DNA from: Blautia wexlerae | GTDB taxonomy: Bacteria > Bacillota > Clostridia > Lachnospirales > Lachnospiraceae | Direction: 5' to 3' | Assembly: GCF_013300825.1 (NCBI RefSeq) | Contig: NZ_JAAIMY010000010.1 | Span: forward strand, 40,134 to 104,133 | Length of the DNA stretch: 64,000 nucleotides | In this document: piece by piece, positions 25,923-34,043 of the stretch | Numbering within the stretch: position 1 is the stretch's first letter | How the letters are laid out: every line of letters starts with the position of its first letter | Notes under the pieces: generated by a model | Databases searched by the model: none | Told to the model about the DNA's origin: nothing | The model's input: only the letters and a program-made list of their open reading frames with translations | Program-made: the position numbers and the translations under genes

Positions 25923-27320
25923 TTATTCAGCATCAGCTGCAGTATCATCTGTTGTTTCTGCTGCTGCATCATCTGTCTGTGCATCGTCTGCACTGTCATC
26001 TGCTGCTTCGGCATCAGTATCCTCTGCTGCTGAATCATCAGATGCTCCAAGAGAATCAATTGCTGCTTTTGTATGAGCTACATAGAGATCCTCTACTGCT
26101 GCGATTCTTCCAAGACCTGCGATCTGGCAGTCAACACTGTCGAAATCACCGGCTGCTTCAAACTGAGATTTCCAGGAATCTGCATCATCACCAGCCATAT
26201 CATTGTTAGCGTGGTCTCCGGCAACAACCATCAGAGGACGAAGGATCACATTCTTGAAGCCTGCTTCTTTTACTTTCTCGATAACCTTGTCACATGCTGT
26301 GTCTTCCGGTTCTCCCTCTACAGTTCCGATGAAAGCGTTTGTGAATCCAAGATTATCCATCTGTGTCTGCATCTGGTCATAGGTTACGTTAGCTGTATGG
26401 GATGTACCATGTCCCATGAATACAAATGCTGTGCCTGCATCTGCTGCTGCTTTCATATCATCAAATCCGGCTTCCTTGCAGGCTTCATCTGTGATTGCCT
26501 GAGCAACTGCTTTCTTGTCATCATTGATCACTGTAGCGTCATCACCAACTTCACCGAGCATTGGCTCTGCAATTGCAACAGATTCAAATTTGTCTTTGTA
26601 TCCATCAATTGCCTCTGTCATTTCATCATATTCTGCACCATGCATCAGATGTGTCGGCTGTACAACAAGATTCTTAACACCGTTAGCTACTGCACGGTCA
26701 AGAGCCTGCTGCATATTATCGATTACTTCATCATCTCTTGCCTGTACATGGTTGATGATAATCTGTGCTGTAAATGCACGTCTTACTGACCAGTCCGGAT
26801 ATGCTTTTGCAAGGGCATCCTCGATTCCTTTGATATCCTCTGCACGGCTGTCGTTGAAGGATGTACCAAAGCTTACTACAAGAAGTTCGTTCTCACCAAT
26901 CTCATCCTGGTTACGAGGATCATCTTTGGAAGCATCACCTGTATCACGTCCAAAGTATTCAGGGCTTGCTTCTTCACCTGTTACCAGCTCTTTCTGAGCA
27001 TCTGTAAGTTTATCCCATGCTTCTTTTGCTGCTTTGCAGTCCTCGTCAGTTGTGTCTGTTCTTTCCTGAACGTAAATCTTATCGATCAGGGCACCTACTT
27101 CATCAGCTGCTTTCTGGTCATCATCAGAAGCTTCTGTTGTATCATCAGATGCTTCCTCTGTATCTGCTGCCTCTGCATCATCTGCAGCTGCTTCTGTGTC
27201 ATCTGCTGCCTCTTCTGTTGCTGTATCATCAGATGCAAAAGCTACTGTACCTGTTGCTGCTGTCATGGAACAGGTCATAGATACTGCCAGTAATAAAGCT
27301 AACATGGATTTTCTTTTCAT
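25923..27320 (-). CDS. cbiK: Exported CbiK-like (class II) cobaltochelatase
   Basis: A 465-aa protein. It has a signal peptide (1-30, ending AFAS), ~40 residues of Asp/Glu/Ala/Thr repeats, a short helical module (about 70-115, AWDKLTDAQKELVTG) seen in surface proteins, then a full CbiK domain (about 143-425). The metal-site histidines are present: GHGTSH at 303-308 and VAGDH at 366-370; QPTHLMHGAEY at 221-231 and FGTSFNDSR at 151-159 also match. The tail is acidic low complexity. CbiK inserts Co2+ into sirohydrochlorin in the cytosol; an exported form is known from Desulfovibrio. Preceded by a cobalamin riboswitch. Confidence 0.88.
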   Translation of the reverse strand: MKRKSMLALLLAVSMTCSMTAATGTVAFASDDTATEEAADDTEAAADDAEAADTEEASDDTTEASDDDQKAADEVGALIDKIYVQERTDTTDEDCKAAKEAWDKLTDAQKELVTGEEASPEYFGRDTGDASKDDPRNQDEIGENELLVVSFGTSFNDSRAEDIKGIEDALAKAYPDWSVRRAFTAQIIINHVQARDDEVIDNMQQALDRAVANGVKNLVVQPTHLMHGAEYDEMTEAIDGYKDKFESVAIAEPMLGEVGDDATVINDDKKAVAQAITDEACKEAGFDDMKAAADAGTAFVFMGHGTSHTANVTYDQMQTQMDNLGFTNAFIGTVEGEPEDTACDKVIEKVKEAGFKNVILRPLMVVAGDHANNDMAGDDADSWKSQFEAAGDFDSVDCQIAGLGRIAAVEDLYVAHTKAAIDSLGASDDSAAEDTDAEAADDSADDAQTDDAAAETTDDTAADAE

Positions 27321-27368
27321 TTCGTTTTTCCTCTTTTATTTCTCGTATTTCCGGACAATTGTATGCAC

Positions 27369-27399
27369 AAAAAAGGTAACTGCATATTCTGCAGCTACC
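27369..27399 (-). terminator. Riboswitch expression-platform terminator
   Basis: A 10-bp stem (27375-27384 with 27390-27399, one wobble) with a 5-nt loop is followed on the minus strand by TTTTTTT. It lies between the cobalamin aptamer and the cbiK-like start, which fits transcription attenuation. Confidence 0.82.
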
Positions 27400-27514
27400 G
27401 CTTTCCCATAAATACATGGTTTATATGTACCAGATACATCTGTAATTTCCGATTCTGTCTGATTCATTTAATAAAAGAGCTATGTATCGTTATGAGAATA
27501 CAGGTTCTGTATAC

Positions 27515-27695
27515 CGCAGACCTTAAATTCTACGCCAAGGCAGTTCTCCTGACTTCGATCATCACTGTTTTTCCCTTCCCGGTTTCCCAGTGGTTTCTGA
27601 AAAACAGCTCCCATACACAGTGACGGTATCGCTCCGGATTCTCACCGGATTCTCTTTTGCGCATCAAATGCGATGCAACCTTTGCGTTATAACAT
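27515..27695 (-). ncRNA. Cobalamin riboswitch
   Basis: On the minus strand the conserved aptamer blocks occur in order: a GGTTGCATCGCATTTGATGC stem region, CCGGTGAGAATCCGGAGCGA, ACCGTCACTGTG, CCACTGGGAAACCGGGAAGG, and the B12-box-like GAAGTCAGGAGAACTGCC. The boundaries are approximate. A terminator follows, then the exported CbiK-like gene. It should switch the operon off when adenosyl- or methylcobalamin is abundant. Confidence 0.93.
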
Positions 27696-27808
27696 TGCAC
27701 ATATTCAATTCGGATATTCTTTTTTTATCACATTTTAACAAAAATGTCAATACAATTCGTGTATATTTTCCTTTAATGTTTGGCATTATTTTAAAAAAAT
27801 GTCGATTC

Positions 27809-27880
27809 TACTGTTCACTGATAGTATCCCGCAAGGTGTTTTTTTGTGAGCGAAAGTCACAGAAAACCCAAGACATACCG
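27809..27880. repeat. Dispersed hairpin element, family C copy 2 (variant)
   Basis: It shares ACTGTTCAC, TATCCCGC-AGGTGTTTT and AAGACATAC with copy 1, but the internal hairpin has different arms (TTTTTGTGA / TCACAGAAAA in place of TTTTGGCAT / ATATGCCAAAA). Pairing is thus kept while sequence changes. Confidence 0.7.
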
Positions 27881-27895
27881 CGCGAATTTATGCGA

Positions 27896-28249
27896 TTACA
27901 CTTCTGTCAGAGTTTTAAAAAAACAGGTCCTGTTTCCAGTATGGCAGGCCGCACCAATCTGTTCTACCCTGGCAAGGATCGTATCATTGTCACAATCCAG
28001 TGTAAGAGATTTTACAAACTGGAGATGTCCAGATGTAAGTCCTTTCGTCCAGAGTTCATTGCGGCTTCTGCTCCAGTAAGTCATTTTACCGGTTTCAAGA
28101 GTGGTATTAAAAGCTTCTTCATTCATATACGCCAGCATCAGCACTTCGTTTGTCTGATAATCCTGAGCTATGACAGGTACCATTCCGTCACTGTTTAATT
28201 TAAAATCAGACCATGCGATGCTGCTTTTTAAATTCACTGTATTTTCCAT
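27896..28249 (-). CDS. hisI: Phosphoribosyl-AMP cyclohydrolase
   Basis: A 117-aa stand-alone HisI that opens the purine ring of PR-AMP, the third step of histidine synthesis. Motifs are [38 protein letters not shown] and the metal-binding [21 protein letters not shown]. The HisE domain is not fused here. It is the last gene of the his operon, 57 nt after hisB. The frame runs into the edge of a dispersed repeat, and the C-terminus is a few residues longer than the conserved core. Confidence 0.94.
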   Translation of the reverse strand: MENTVNLKSSIAWSDFKLNSDGMVPVIAQDYQTNEVLMLAYMNEEAFNTTLETGKMTYWSRSRNELWTKGLTSGHLQFVKSLTLDCDNDTILARVEQIGAACHTGNRTCFFKTLTEV

Positions 28250-28306
28250 TTTCTGTCTCCATCTAATTTATTGATTGCCATAAATCATTTCGTAAATTTT
28301 CAAATT

Positions 28307-28894
28307 TTACAAACTGCCCTTGGTAGACAGAACATCTGTGATCCTCGGATCATAGGATGTGGCTGCGTCCAGTGCTTTGGCAAAACTTTTGAACATTGCT
28401 TCTGCTACATGGTGATTATTCCCACCGGCCAGAACCCTGATATGAAGGTTCATGCCACAGGCATAGGAAATGGCATAGAAGAACTCTTTTACCATTTCCG
28501 TGGACATGTCACCGATCCTGTCTGTGGTAAACTCTGCATCCCATACAAAGTAAGGTCTTCCGGACAGATCAATGGCGCAGAGCACCAGAGACTCATCCAT
28601 CGGAAGAATACAGCTGCCGTAACGTTTGATTCCTTTTTTGTCACCGATTGCTTCTTTTAACGCAGTTCCCAGAACAATTCCTGTATCCTCGATGGTATGA
28701 TGGTCATCCACCTGAAGATCACCATGGACTCTGACACTGAGGTCAAAAAGTCCATGACGGGTAAACCCATCCAGCATATGGTCAAAAAATCCCACACCTG
28801 TCTCAATGTCAGAGTATCCGGTTCCATCCAGATTTATTTTTAATTTGATTTCTGTTTCTTTTGTATTTCTTTCTGCTGAGGCTTCTCTTGCCAT
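28307..28894 (-). CDS. hisB: Imidazoleglycerol-phosphate dehydratase
   Basis: A 195-aa Mn-dependent monofunctional HisB that dehydrates IGP to imidazole-acetol phosphate. The metal-binding repeats are FFDHMLDGFTRHG and DDHHTIEDTGIVLG in the first half and FFYAISYACGMNLHIRVLAGGNNHHVAEAMFKSFAKAL in the second. Length is normal. RBS GAGAGGA. A short copy of a dispersed hairpin repeat lies between hisD and this gene. Confidence 0.96.
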   Translation of the reverse strand: MAREASAERNTKETEIKLKINLDGTGYSDIETGVGFFDHMLDGFTRHGLFDLSVRVHGDLQVDDHHTIEDTGIVLGTALKEAIGDKKGIKRYGSCILPMDESLVLCAIDLSGRPYFVWDAEFTTDRIGDMSTEMVKEFFYAISYACGMNLHIRVLAGGNNHHVAEAMFKSFAKALDAATSYDPRITDVLSTKGSL

Positions 28895-28924
28895 GACTAA
28901 GTCCTCTCTGTCCTGCTTATTTTA

Positions 28925-28972
28925 GTTACTGTTCACACACCACTATCCCGCGAGGTGTTTTTGCATGAATTT
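28925..28972. repeat. Family C fragment inside the his operon
   Basis: The first ~45 nt of the family C element (GTTACTGTTCAC through CGCGAGGTGTTTT) without its far half, placed between the hisD stop (28982) and the hisB start (28894). It looks like a truncated insertion in an intercistronic gap. Confidence 0.8.
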
Positions 28973-28981
28973 ACACATTTA

Positions 28982-30286
28982 TTATTTCTTATCTTCATCC
29001 TCAAAACGAACTGCAATAGAATTTGCATGTGCAGTCAGCTGCTCAGAAGTTGCAAACTGGATGATATCTTTGTGGATGTTGCGCAGTGCGGATTTTGAGT
29101 AATATACAATACTTGATTTCTTGATAAAATCATCTACGGAAAGGGCTGAGAAGAATTTGGCAGTTCCGTTTGTAGGAAGCACGTGGTTCGGACCTGCAAA
29201 ATAATCTCCCAGTGGCTCAGAACTGTACTCTCCGATAAAGATCGCACCTGCATTCTTCACTTTCATCATATCTTCAAAAGGATTGGCTGTCACGATCTCC
29301 ATATGTTCCGGAGCAATTTCATTGGCTGCCTCAATCGCCTCGTCCATATCCTCTGCGATCAGAATATAGCCAAAGTTATCCAGGGATTTCTGAATGATTT
29401 CCTTTCTGGAAAGAACCTCAACGAAACCTTTTACTTCTTCATCTACTTTCTTCGCGAATTCCTCACTTGTAGTGATCAGGATAGCACATGCCAGTTCATC
29501 ATGCTCTGCCTGTGAAAGAAGGTCTGCTGCCACAAAATGCGGATTAGCTGTCTCATCTGCAAGAACAAGGATCTCACTCGGTCCTGCAATGGAATCAATG
29601 CTTACATAACCATATACTGCTTTCTTTGCAAGAGCTACAAAAATGTTTCCGGGACCTACAATCTTGTCTACCTTCGGAATGCTCTCTGTTCCGAAAGCAA
29701 GGGCACCGATTGCCTGTGCACCACCCACTTTATAAATCTCATCTGCTCCTGCTTCTTTGGCTGCTACCAGTGTGGAAGCGCATACTTTGCCATCCTTTCC
29801 GGGTGGTGTTGTCATAACAATGTGCGGGACTCCTGCCACTTTTGCAGGTACAATATTCATCAGTACAGAAGACGGATAAACTGCTTTTCCACCGGGTACA
29901 TAGACACCCACACGATTTAACGGTGTCACTTTCTGGCCAAGCATGGTTCCATCTGTTGTGCTTGTAAACCAACTGTTCTGGATCTGTTTTTCATGATACT
30001 GACGGATATTGACCAAAGCTTTGCGGATTACTCCAAGAAGTGCAGGATCAATCTGCGCATAAGCCTCTTCAATCTCTGCATCCGTGACACGGATCGTCTC
30101 TTTTGTCACATCGGCTTTGTCAAATTCTTTTGTATAGGCAAAAAGAGCTGCGTCCCCTTCATTTTTTACTTTATCAAGGATCTGAGCTACTGTGGATTCA
30201 AATTTCCCATAGTTATTCGGGCTTCTTTTCAGCAGATTCTCAAGAATATCCTTTGTTGATTCTTTTGTTAATTTTACTGTACGCAT
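28982..30286 (-). CDS. hisD: Histidinol dehydrogenase
   Basis: A 434-aa Zn enzyme that oxidises L-histidinol twice to L-histidine with NAD+. Diagnostic motifs are [83 protein letters not shown] and PEHMEI, and [28 protein letters not shown] overlaps the hisG stop region 2 nt away, so translation is probably coupled. Confidence 0.97.
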   Translation of the reverse strand: MRTVKLTKESTKDILENLLKRSPNNYGKFESTVAQILDKVKNEGDAALFAYTKEFDKADVTKETIRVTDAEIEEAYAQIDPALLGVIRKALVNIRQYHEKQIQNSWFTSTTDGTMLGQKVTPLNRVGVYVPGGKAVYPSSVLMNIVPAKVAGVPHIVMTTPPGKDGKVCASTLVAAKEAGADEIYKVGGAQAIGALAFGTESIPKVDKIVGPGNIFVALAKKAVYGYVSIDSIAGPSEILVLADETANPHFVAADLLSQAEHDELACAILITTSEEFAKKVDEEVKGFVEVLSRKEIIQKSLDNFGYILIAEDMDEAIEAANEIAPEHMEIVTANPFEDMMKVKNAGAIFIGEYSSEPLGDYFAGPNHVLPTNGTAKFFSALSVDDFIKKSSIVYYSKSALRNIHKDIIQFATSEQLTAHANSIAVRFEDEDKK

Positions 30287-30288
30287 CT

Positions 30289-30936
30289 TTACATCTCCTC
30301 CTGAAGAACTCTTCTTAAGTCTTCAATAAGTTTACGGATTCTCTCGTTCTCCATCTTCATGCTCACCTGATTGACTACCATTCTGGCAGACAGCGGGCAG
30401 ACCTCTTCTAGCACTTTCAGCCCGTTTTCCTTCAGTGTACTTCCGGTCTCCACAATATCTACGATCACTTCAGACAGACCAACGATGGGTGCCAGTTCAA
30501 TAGAACCATTTAATTTAATCAGATCTACTGTCTGATGTTTTCTGTTAAAGAAGTAATCTTTGGCAATATTTGGATATTTAGTCGCCACACGGATCAGCTG
30601 GTTGTTCTCCAGAACTTCTCTGGCACTCTCCGGTCCACAGACACACATCTTACATTTTCCAAATCCAAGGTCCATCACTTCATAAAGCTTACGGCCTTCC
30701 TCCAGGATCGTATCCTTTCCCACAATTCCGATATCTGCCGCGCCATACTCTACATAGGTAGGAACATCCGGACCTTTTGCAAGGAAGAATTTCATCTTCA
30801 GTTCTTCATTGGTAAAGATCAGTTTACGGGAATCTTTATCTTTCATCTCTTCGCAGGTGATTCCTGCTTTCTCAAACATTTCCATTGTTTTGTTGGCAAG
30901 TCTGCCTTTTGTCAGGGCAACTGTCAGATATCTCAT
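30289..30936 (-). CDS. hisG: ATP phosphoribosyltransferase, short form
   Basis: A 215-aa short-form HisG that lacks the C-terminal regulatory domain and needs HisZ as partner. It condenses ATP with PRPP in the first committed step of histidine synthesis. Motifs: [44 protein letters not shown] and [22 protein letters not shown] (the PRPP loop). The adjacent hisZ explains the short length. It starts 4 nt after hisZ ends. Confidence 0.96.
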   Translation of the reverse strand: MRYLTVALTKGRLANKTMEMFEKAGITCEEMKDKDSRKLIFTNEELKMKFFLAKGPDVPTYVEYGAADIGIVGKDTILEEGRKLYEVMDLGFGKCKMCVCGPESAREVLENNQLIRVATKYPNIAKDYFFNRKHQTVDLIKLNGSIELAPIVGLSEVIVDIVETGSTLKENGLKVLEEVCPLSARMVVNQVSMKMENERIRKLIEDLRRVLQEEM

Positions 30937-30939
30937 GGC

Positions 30940-32058
30940 TTATCTGGCCTCCTTTTTCAAACGTAATGCCACACATCTGCCTTCTGCGCGGAGTTTCTGT
31001 GCCTCTTTAATGGCTTCTGCACGGTTCTGTGGCTCGTATTCGATCACTTCCGGCTTCTCTTCTTTCTCAGAGATCAGTTTCTGGCTGGAAAGTGCAAGAA
31101 GAAGGTTATCTACTTCAAGGGCAAATCCGATAGATGCCGCAGGTTTGCCAAAGTGTTTCATCAGGCCATTGTAACGGCCACCCTTGATCATGGGCTCTCC
31201 GGTTCCGTAAGTGTATGCCTGGAAAATGATACCTGTATAGTACTGATATTTACTGAGCATTCCAAAATCAAAAGAGATATATTTCTCATATCCGTAGTTT
31301 TTCATAATCTCATAGATTTCTTCCAATCTGGAAACCGCCTCCAGTGCGCAGGCATTATTTGTCAGACTTCTGGCTTTCTTTAAGACTTCTTCTGAACCGA
31401 ACATCTGCGGGATTTCAATAAAAGCTTTCTGCATACTGTCTTTGAGTTTCTGTTCTTCTACAAACTCTTCTACTCCGAAAGAATTTTTCTGTGAGATCAG
31501 GACACGAAGGCGTTCCTCTGCTTCCGGACCGAGTTCGGCTTCTTTTAACAGAGATTTAAAGTAATCTACCTGTCCGACACTGACCTGAAATTCTGTAAGA
31601 CCTGCTGCCAGAAGGCATTCCACTGTCATGGCAAGAAGTTCTGCATCAGCATCTGCGGATTCATCACCGATCCGTTCTACGCCCATCTGTGTGGTTTCTT
31701 TGAGATGTCCTCTGTAGCTGGTGTTGTTGATAAAGGTGTTTCCTGTGTAGCAGAGGCTTACAGGTTCTTTATCCGGGGAAAAGTAGGTTGCGCAGGCTCT
31801 GGATACGGACGGGGTGAAGTCAGGCCTGAGTACCAGGGTGTTGCCTTCTCTGTCAAAGAATTTGTAGAGTTCTTTGGAGGGGATGGTTCCTACTTCACGG
31901 CTGAATACTTCGAAGTATTCGAATGTGGGGGTTTCTATGTCTTCATAGCCATACTGGTGGAAGACGCGATGGATTTTCTCCTGTACCTTTCTTTTCTGGC
32001 TGCATTCGCCGTTGTAGATGTCTCTTACACCTTCAGGGGTGTGGAAAATACGCTGCAT
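30940..32058 (-). CDS. hisZ: ATP phosphoribosyltransferase regulatory subunit
   Basis: A 372-aa paralogue of histidyl-tRNA synthetase that activates short HisG and gives feedback inhibition by histidine. Class II synthetase-like motifs include FHTPEGVRDIYNGECSQKRKVQ, YEDIETPTFEYFEVF, LVLRPDFTPSVSRACATYF, GNTFINNTSYRGHLKETTQMGVERIG and IIFQAYTYGTGEPMIKGGRYNGLM. The C-terminal anticodon-binding domain of true HisRS is missing. It is the first gene of the his operon, preceded by a consensus promoter and a ~100-nt leader. Confidence 0.93.
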   Translation of the reverse strand: MQRIFHTPEGVRDIYNGECSQKRKVQEKIHRVFHQYGYEDIETPTFEYFEVFSREVGTIPSKELYKFFDREGNTLVLRPDFTPSVSRACATYFSPDKEPVSLCYTGNTFINNTSYRGHLKETTQMGVERIGDESADADAELLAMTVECLLAAGLTEFQVSVGQVDYFKSLLKEAELGPEAEERLRVLISQKNSFGVEEFVEEQKLKDSMQKAFIEIPQMFGSEEVLKKARSLTNNACALEAVSRLEEIYEIMKNYGYEKYISFDFGMLSKYQYYTGIIFQAYTYGTGEPMIKGGRYNGLMKHFGKPAASIGFALEVDNLLLALSSQKLISEKEEKPEVIEYEPQNRAEAIKEAQKLRAEGRCVALRLKKEAR

Positions 32059-32110
32059 GGGTGGTCCTCCTCTTGGTTATGTATTGTGGTTTATTATTAC
32101 TTTATTGGTT

Positions 32111-32143
32111 TTACTTTAGCATGGTAACGTGTTACTAAAGTAA
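32111..32143. promoter_or_regulatory. Inverted repeat in the his operon leader
   Basis: TTACTTTAG pairs with CTAAAGTAA, with an inner TAAC/GTTA, between promoter and hisZ. It may be a leader hairpin or operator. No T-box features (specifier loop, antiterminator TGGN box) are visible. Confidence 0.5.
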
Positions 32144-32159
32144 TGTGAAACTAGATAGA

Positions 32160-32188
32160 ATTATAATAGGTTTTCAAAAAAATGTCAA
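32160..32188 (-). promoter_or_regulatory. Consensus promoter of the his operon
   Basis: Minus-strand TTGACA (32183-32188), exactly 17 nt, then TATAAT (32160-32165): a full sigma-A match about 100 nt before hisZ. Confidence 0.88.
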
Positions 32189-32243
32189 GTACAGTTAATG
32201 TTATTATATTGTTGTTTTTGTCTGTTCATTATGTATATTCAGA

Positions 32244-32461
32244 GGGACGCTCAGAAACATATTGTATTTGAGGTGCGGTTTCGGTATCTAAGAGCTTCTA
32301 AGTCTTCAGAAAATCTGCTAAAACCATGAGAAGAAAAGCCCGGAATTACTCGCTGTCGCTCAGACAAGGGGCTTTTCTTCTCATAACGCAGATTTCCTGA
32401 AAACTAAGAATCTCTAAGACACCTGCAAATGCACCTCAAATACAATATGTTTCCGAGCTGG
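32244..32461 (-). repeat. Long-hairpin element, family A copy 1
   Basis: A ~215-bp imperfect inverted repeat oriented on the minus strand. Outer arms (32250-32276 and 32431-32457) pair at 26 of 27 positions. Conserved blocks in its own orientation are GTGCATTTGCAGG, TCTTAGA, CTGCGTTATGAG, CTGTCTGAGCGA, TTAGCAGATTT, CTCTTAGAT and CCGAAACCGCAC. No coding potential is apparent. Confidence 0.88.
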
Positions 32462-32487
32462 TTCTCACAATATGGAAGATTATGATG

Positions 32488-32650
32488 GCTATAGCAAGTC
32501 TATTAACTAATGCATTTAAGGCAGTTCAGCCGAGTGCGAAAGACAAGGAAGATACCTACAGGCGCGCTGACGCACGTCAAGGATATCTGACGCAGGATTT
32601 TACGCTCTGATGAACTGAATCAATATACATTATAAGAGGCTTGCTATAGT
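32488..32650. repeat. Inverted-repeat element, family B copy 1
   Basis: Ends CTATAGCAAG (about 32490) and CTTGCTATAG (about 32640-32649) are perfect inverse repeats. Inside, CAGTTCA near 32522 pairs with TGAACTG near 32610. It shares AATGCATTTAAG and GAGTGCGAAAGACAA with the copy at 42.8 kb. Confidence 0.75.
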
Positions 32651-32693
32651 ATGCCAGCAAGTTGATTTCTTCATAGTTACTGCCAATACACAG

Positions 32694-32911
32694 CGCAGAA
32701 ATTTATTTTATTTCCGGTGCATTTGCAGGTATCTTAGAGTTTCTTAGGCAAAAAAAATCTGCGTTATGAGCCGGCTGTTTCACTGTCTGAGCGAAGTCTG
32801 CGACGGAGCGAGTTTGAGAAGACGGCTCATGCTTTTAGCAGATTTTTTTTGCCTTAGAAACTCTTAGATGCCGAAACCGCACCGGAAATAAAATAAATTT
32901 CTGTGCGTCCC
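32694..32911 (+). repeat. Long-hairpin element, family A copy 2
   Basis: A ~218-bp element, plus orientation. A 24-nt outer arm (32697-32720) is perfectly complementary to 32879-32902, yet its AT-rich part is unlike the arms of copies 1 and 3. It ends CGTCCCCCTTTTT, terminator-like, 8 nt past the recU stop (opposite strand). Confidence 0.9.
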
Positions 32912-32918
32912 CCTTTTT

Positions 32919-33452
32919 CTATCCCCGCTCATCAAGATCAATCTGAATCCCATCCAGAAAGGGCACAAGAAACCCGCTTTTCTTGTTTAAATAGTACTGA
33001 GGCTCCAGCTCTTCGCGCCGAAAGCTCTTGCGGCCGCCTTCCTGCATCCGGTTCCAGAAAATAAGGAGACTGCGCAGTGTAAGGTAATAGAACTGGTTTT
33101 CATGGCTGTAGAATATAAGAAAAAAAGCCACCCCTCCCTGCTTTTCAAATGCCTGCATAAATTCCACCTGATGAGAATGGATATTAGCAAGCGGAAAAGT
33201 ATCCGCAGCACATTCTTTGGCGTCAAAGCAGACAGGGACTCCCTGTACTGCTCCAATATAGTCTACAGTACTTCGCTGTTCGAAATATGCCAGTGTGATA
33301 TGACGGTTTTCTTTATCCATACGGACAGGTGTAATCGGTGTGGGAATTTTCTGGATAAGTGCCAGTCCCTTTTCTCTGTATTGCTCATTTGTACGATTTA
33401 CAAGGTCTTCCAGAGTAGAGCCCCGCAAACCTCTGCTGTTCCATGTTGCCAC
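32919..33452 (-). CDS. recU: Holliday junction resolvase RecU
   Basis: A 177-aa RecU-type endonuclease that cuts four-way DNA junctions during recombination and chromosome segregation in Firmicutes. Residues matching the family include the N-terminal NSRGLRGSTLEDLVNRTNEQYREKG, YIGAVQGVPVCFDAKEC (the metal-binding D-x-K active site), LANIHSHQVEFMQAFEKQGGVAFFLI and RSFRREEL-like region. It is the last gene after rluA-lepB, 30 nt from lepB, ending 8 nt from a long-hairpin element. Confidence 0.9.
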   Translation of the reverse strand: MATWNSRGLRGSTLEDLVNRTNEQYREKGLALIQKIPTPITPVRMDKENRHITLAYFEQRSTVDYIGAVQGVPVCFDAKECAADTFPLANIHSHQVEFMQAFEKQGGVAFFLIFYSHENQFYYLTLRSLLIFWNRMQEGGRKSFRREELEPQYYLNKKSGFLVPFLDGIQIDLDERG

Positions 33453-33482
33453 TTTATTTCTCCATAAATTAAATTTTACTCT

Positions 33483-34043
33483 CTATTTCAGCAACTTCAC
33501 CGATGGATAATATCTGATGACCGCTTTGCCTACAAGTTCATCGAAAGTCACAAAATTAGTACTTTTCCAGTAGCGGGAATCTGTGGAATGATTGCGGTTA
33601 TCGCCGAGGACAAAATAACTGTTTTCCGGAACTTCATACGGTCCAAAGCTGCCCCTTGGTTTTTCCGGAACAAAGCTGTCATCCAGAGGAAGCTCTGAAT
33701 CATTGATGTAGACTTTACCGTCCTTAATCTGTACTTTTTCTCCGGGAAGTCCGATGACTCGTTTGATGAAAAGCCGGCTTTCGTCATCCGGGTATTTGAA
33801 AATAACAATGTCAAAGCGTTCCGGATCTTTTATTTTTTTTGATATTTCATGTCCGAAGAAATCCAGATTGAGTCCATATGCAAGGCGGAATCCAAAAATA
33901 CGGTCTCCTGTCATAATGGTTTTTTCCATTGATTCGGAAGGAATTTTGGCATTGATCAGCACTACGCTATTCACAAGCGTTACGATTACTACTACTATGA
34001 TGATCATTTTTGCGTAATCCCATATTTCTTTCCAGATTCTCAT
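33483..34043 (-). CDS. lepB: Signal peptidase I
   Basis: A 186-aa membrane-anchored serine/lysine protease that removes signal peptides on the outer face of the membrane. An N-terminal anchor (about 12-32) precedes the catalytic Ser in IPSESMEKTIMTGDRI and the catalytic Lys in RLFIKRVIGLPGEKV; GDNRNHSTDSRYW follows. I take the ATG at 34043, since GGAGG lies 6 nt upstream, over the TTG 15 nt earlier. The start overlaps the 3' end of the rluA-type gene by 77 nt. Confidence 0.94.
   Translation of the reverse strand: MRIWKEIWDYAKMIIIVVVIVTLVNSVVLINAKIPSESMEKTIMTGDRIFGFRLAYGLNLDFFGHEISKKIKDPERFDIVIFKYPDDESRLFIKRVIGLPGEKVQIKDGKVYINDSELPLDDSFVPEKPRGSFGPYEVPENSYFVLGDNRNHSTDSRYWKSTNFVTFDELVGKAVIRYYPSVKLLK

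Larger units (their letters stand above)
32189..32918. other. Gene-free block between his operon and recU
   Basis: 730 bp without a believable gene, filled by family A copy 1, family B copy 1 and family A copy 2 in that order. Copies 1 and 2 face in opposite directions, making the block roughly symmetrical. Confidence 0.8.

Noticed and set aside
32059..32160. A T-box riboswitch before hisZ
   Set aside because: The leader is too short and lacks the specifier loop and the conserved TGGN antiterminator bulge.
32189..32918. An insertion sequence with a transposase in the repeat island
   Set aside because: No frame longer than short fragments exists there, and no transposase motif is present; only non-coding hairpins are seen.
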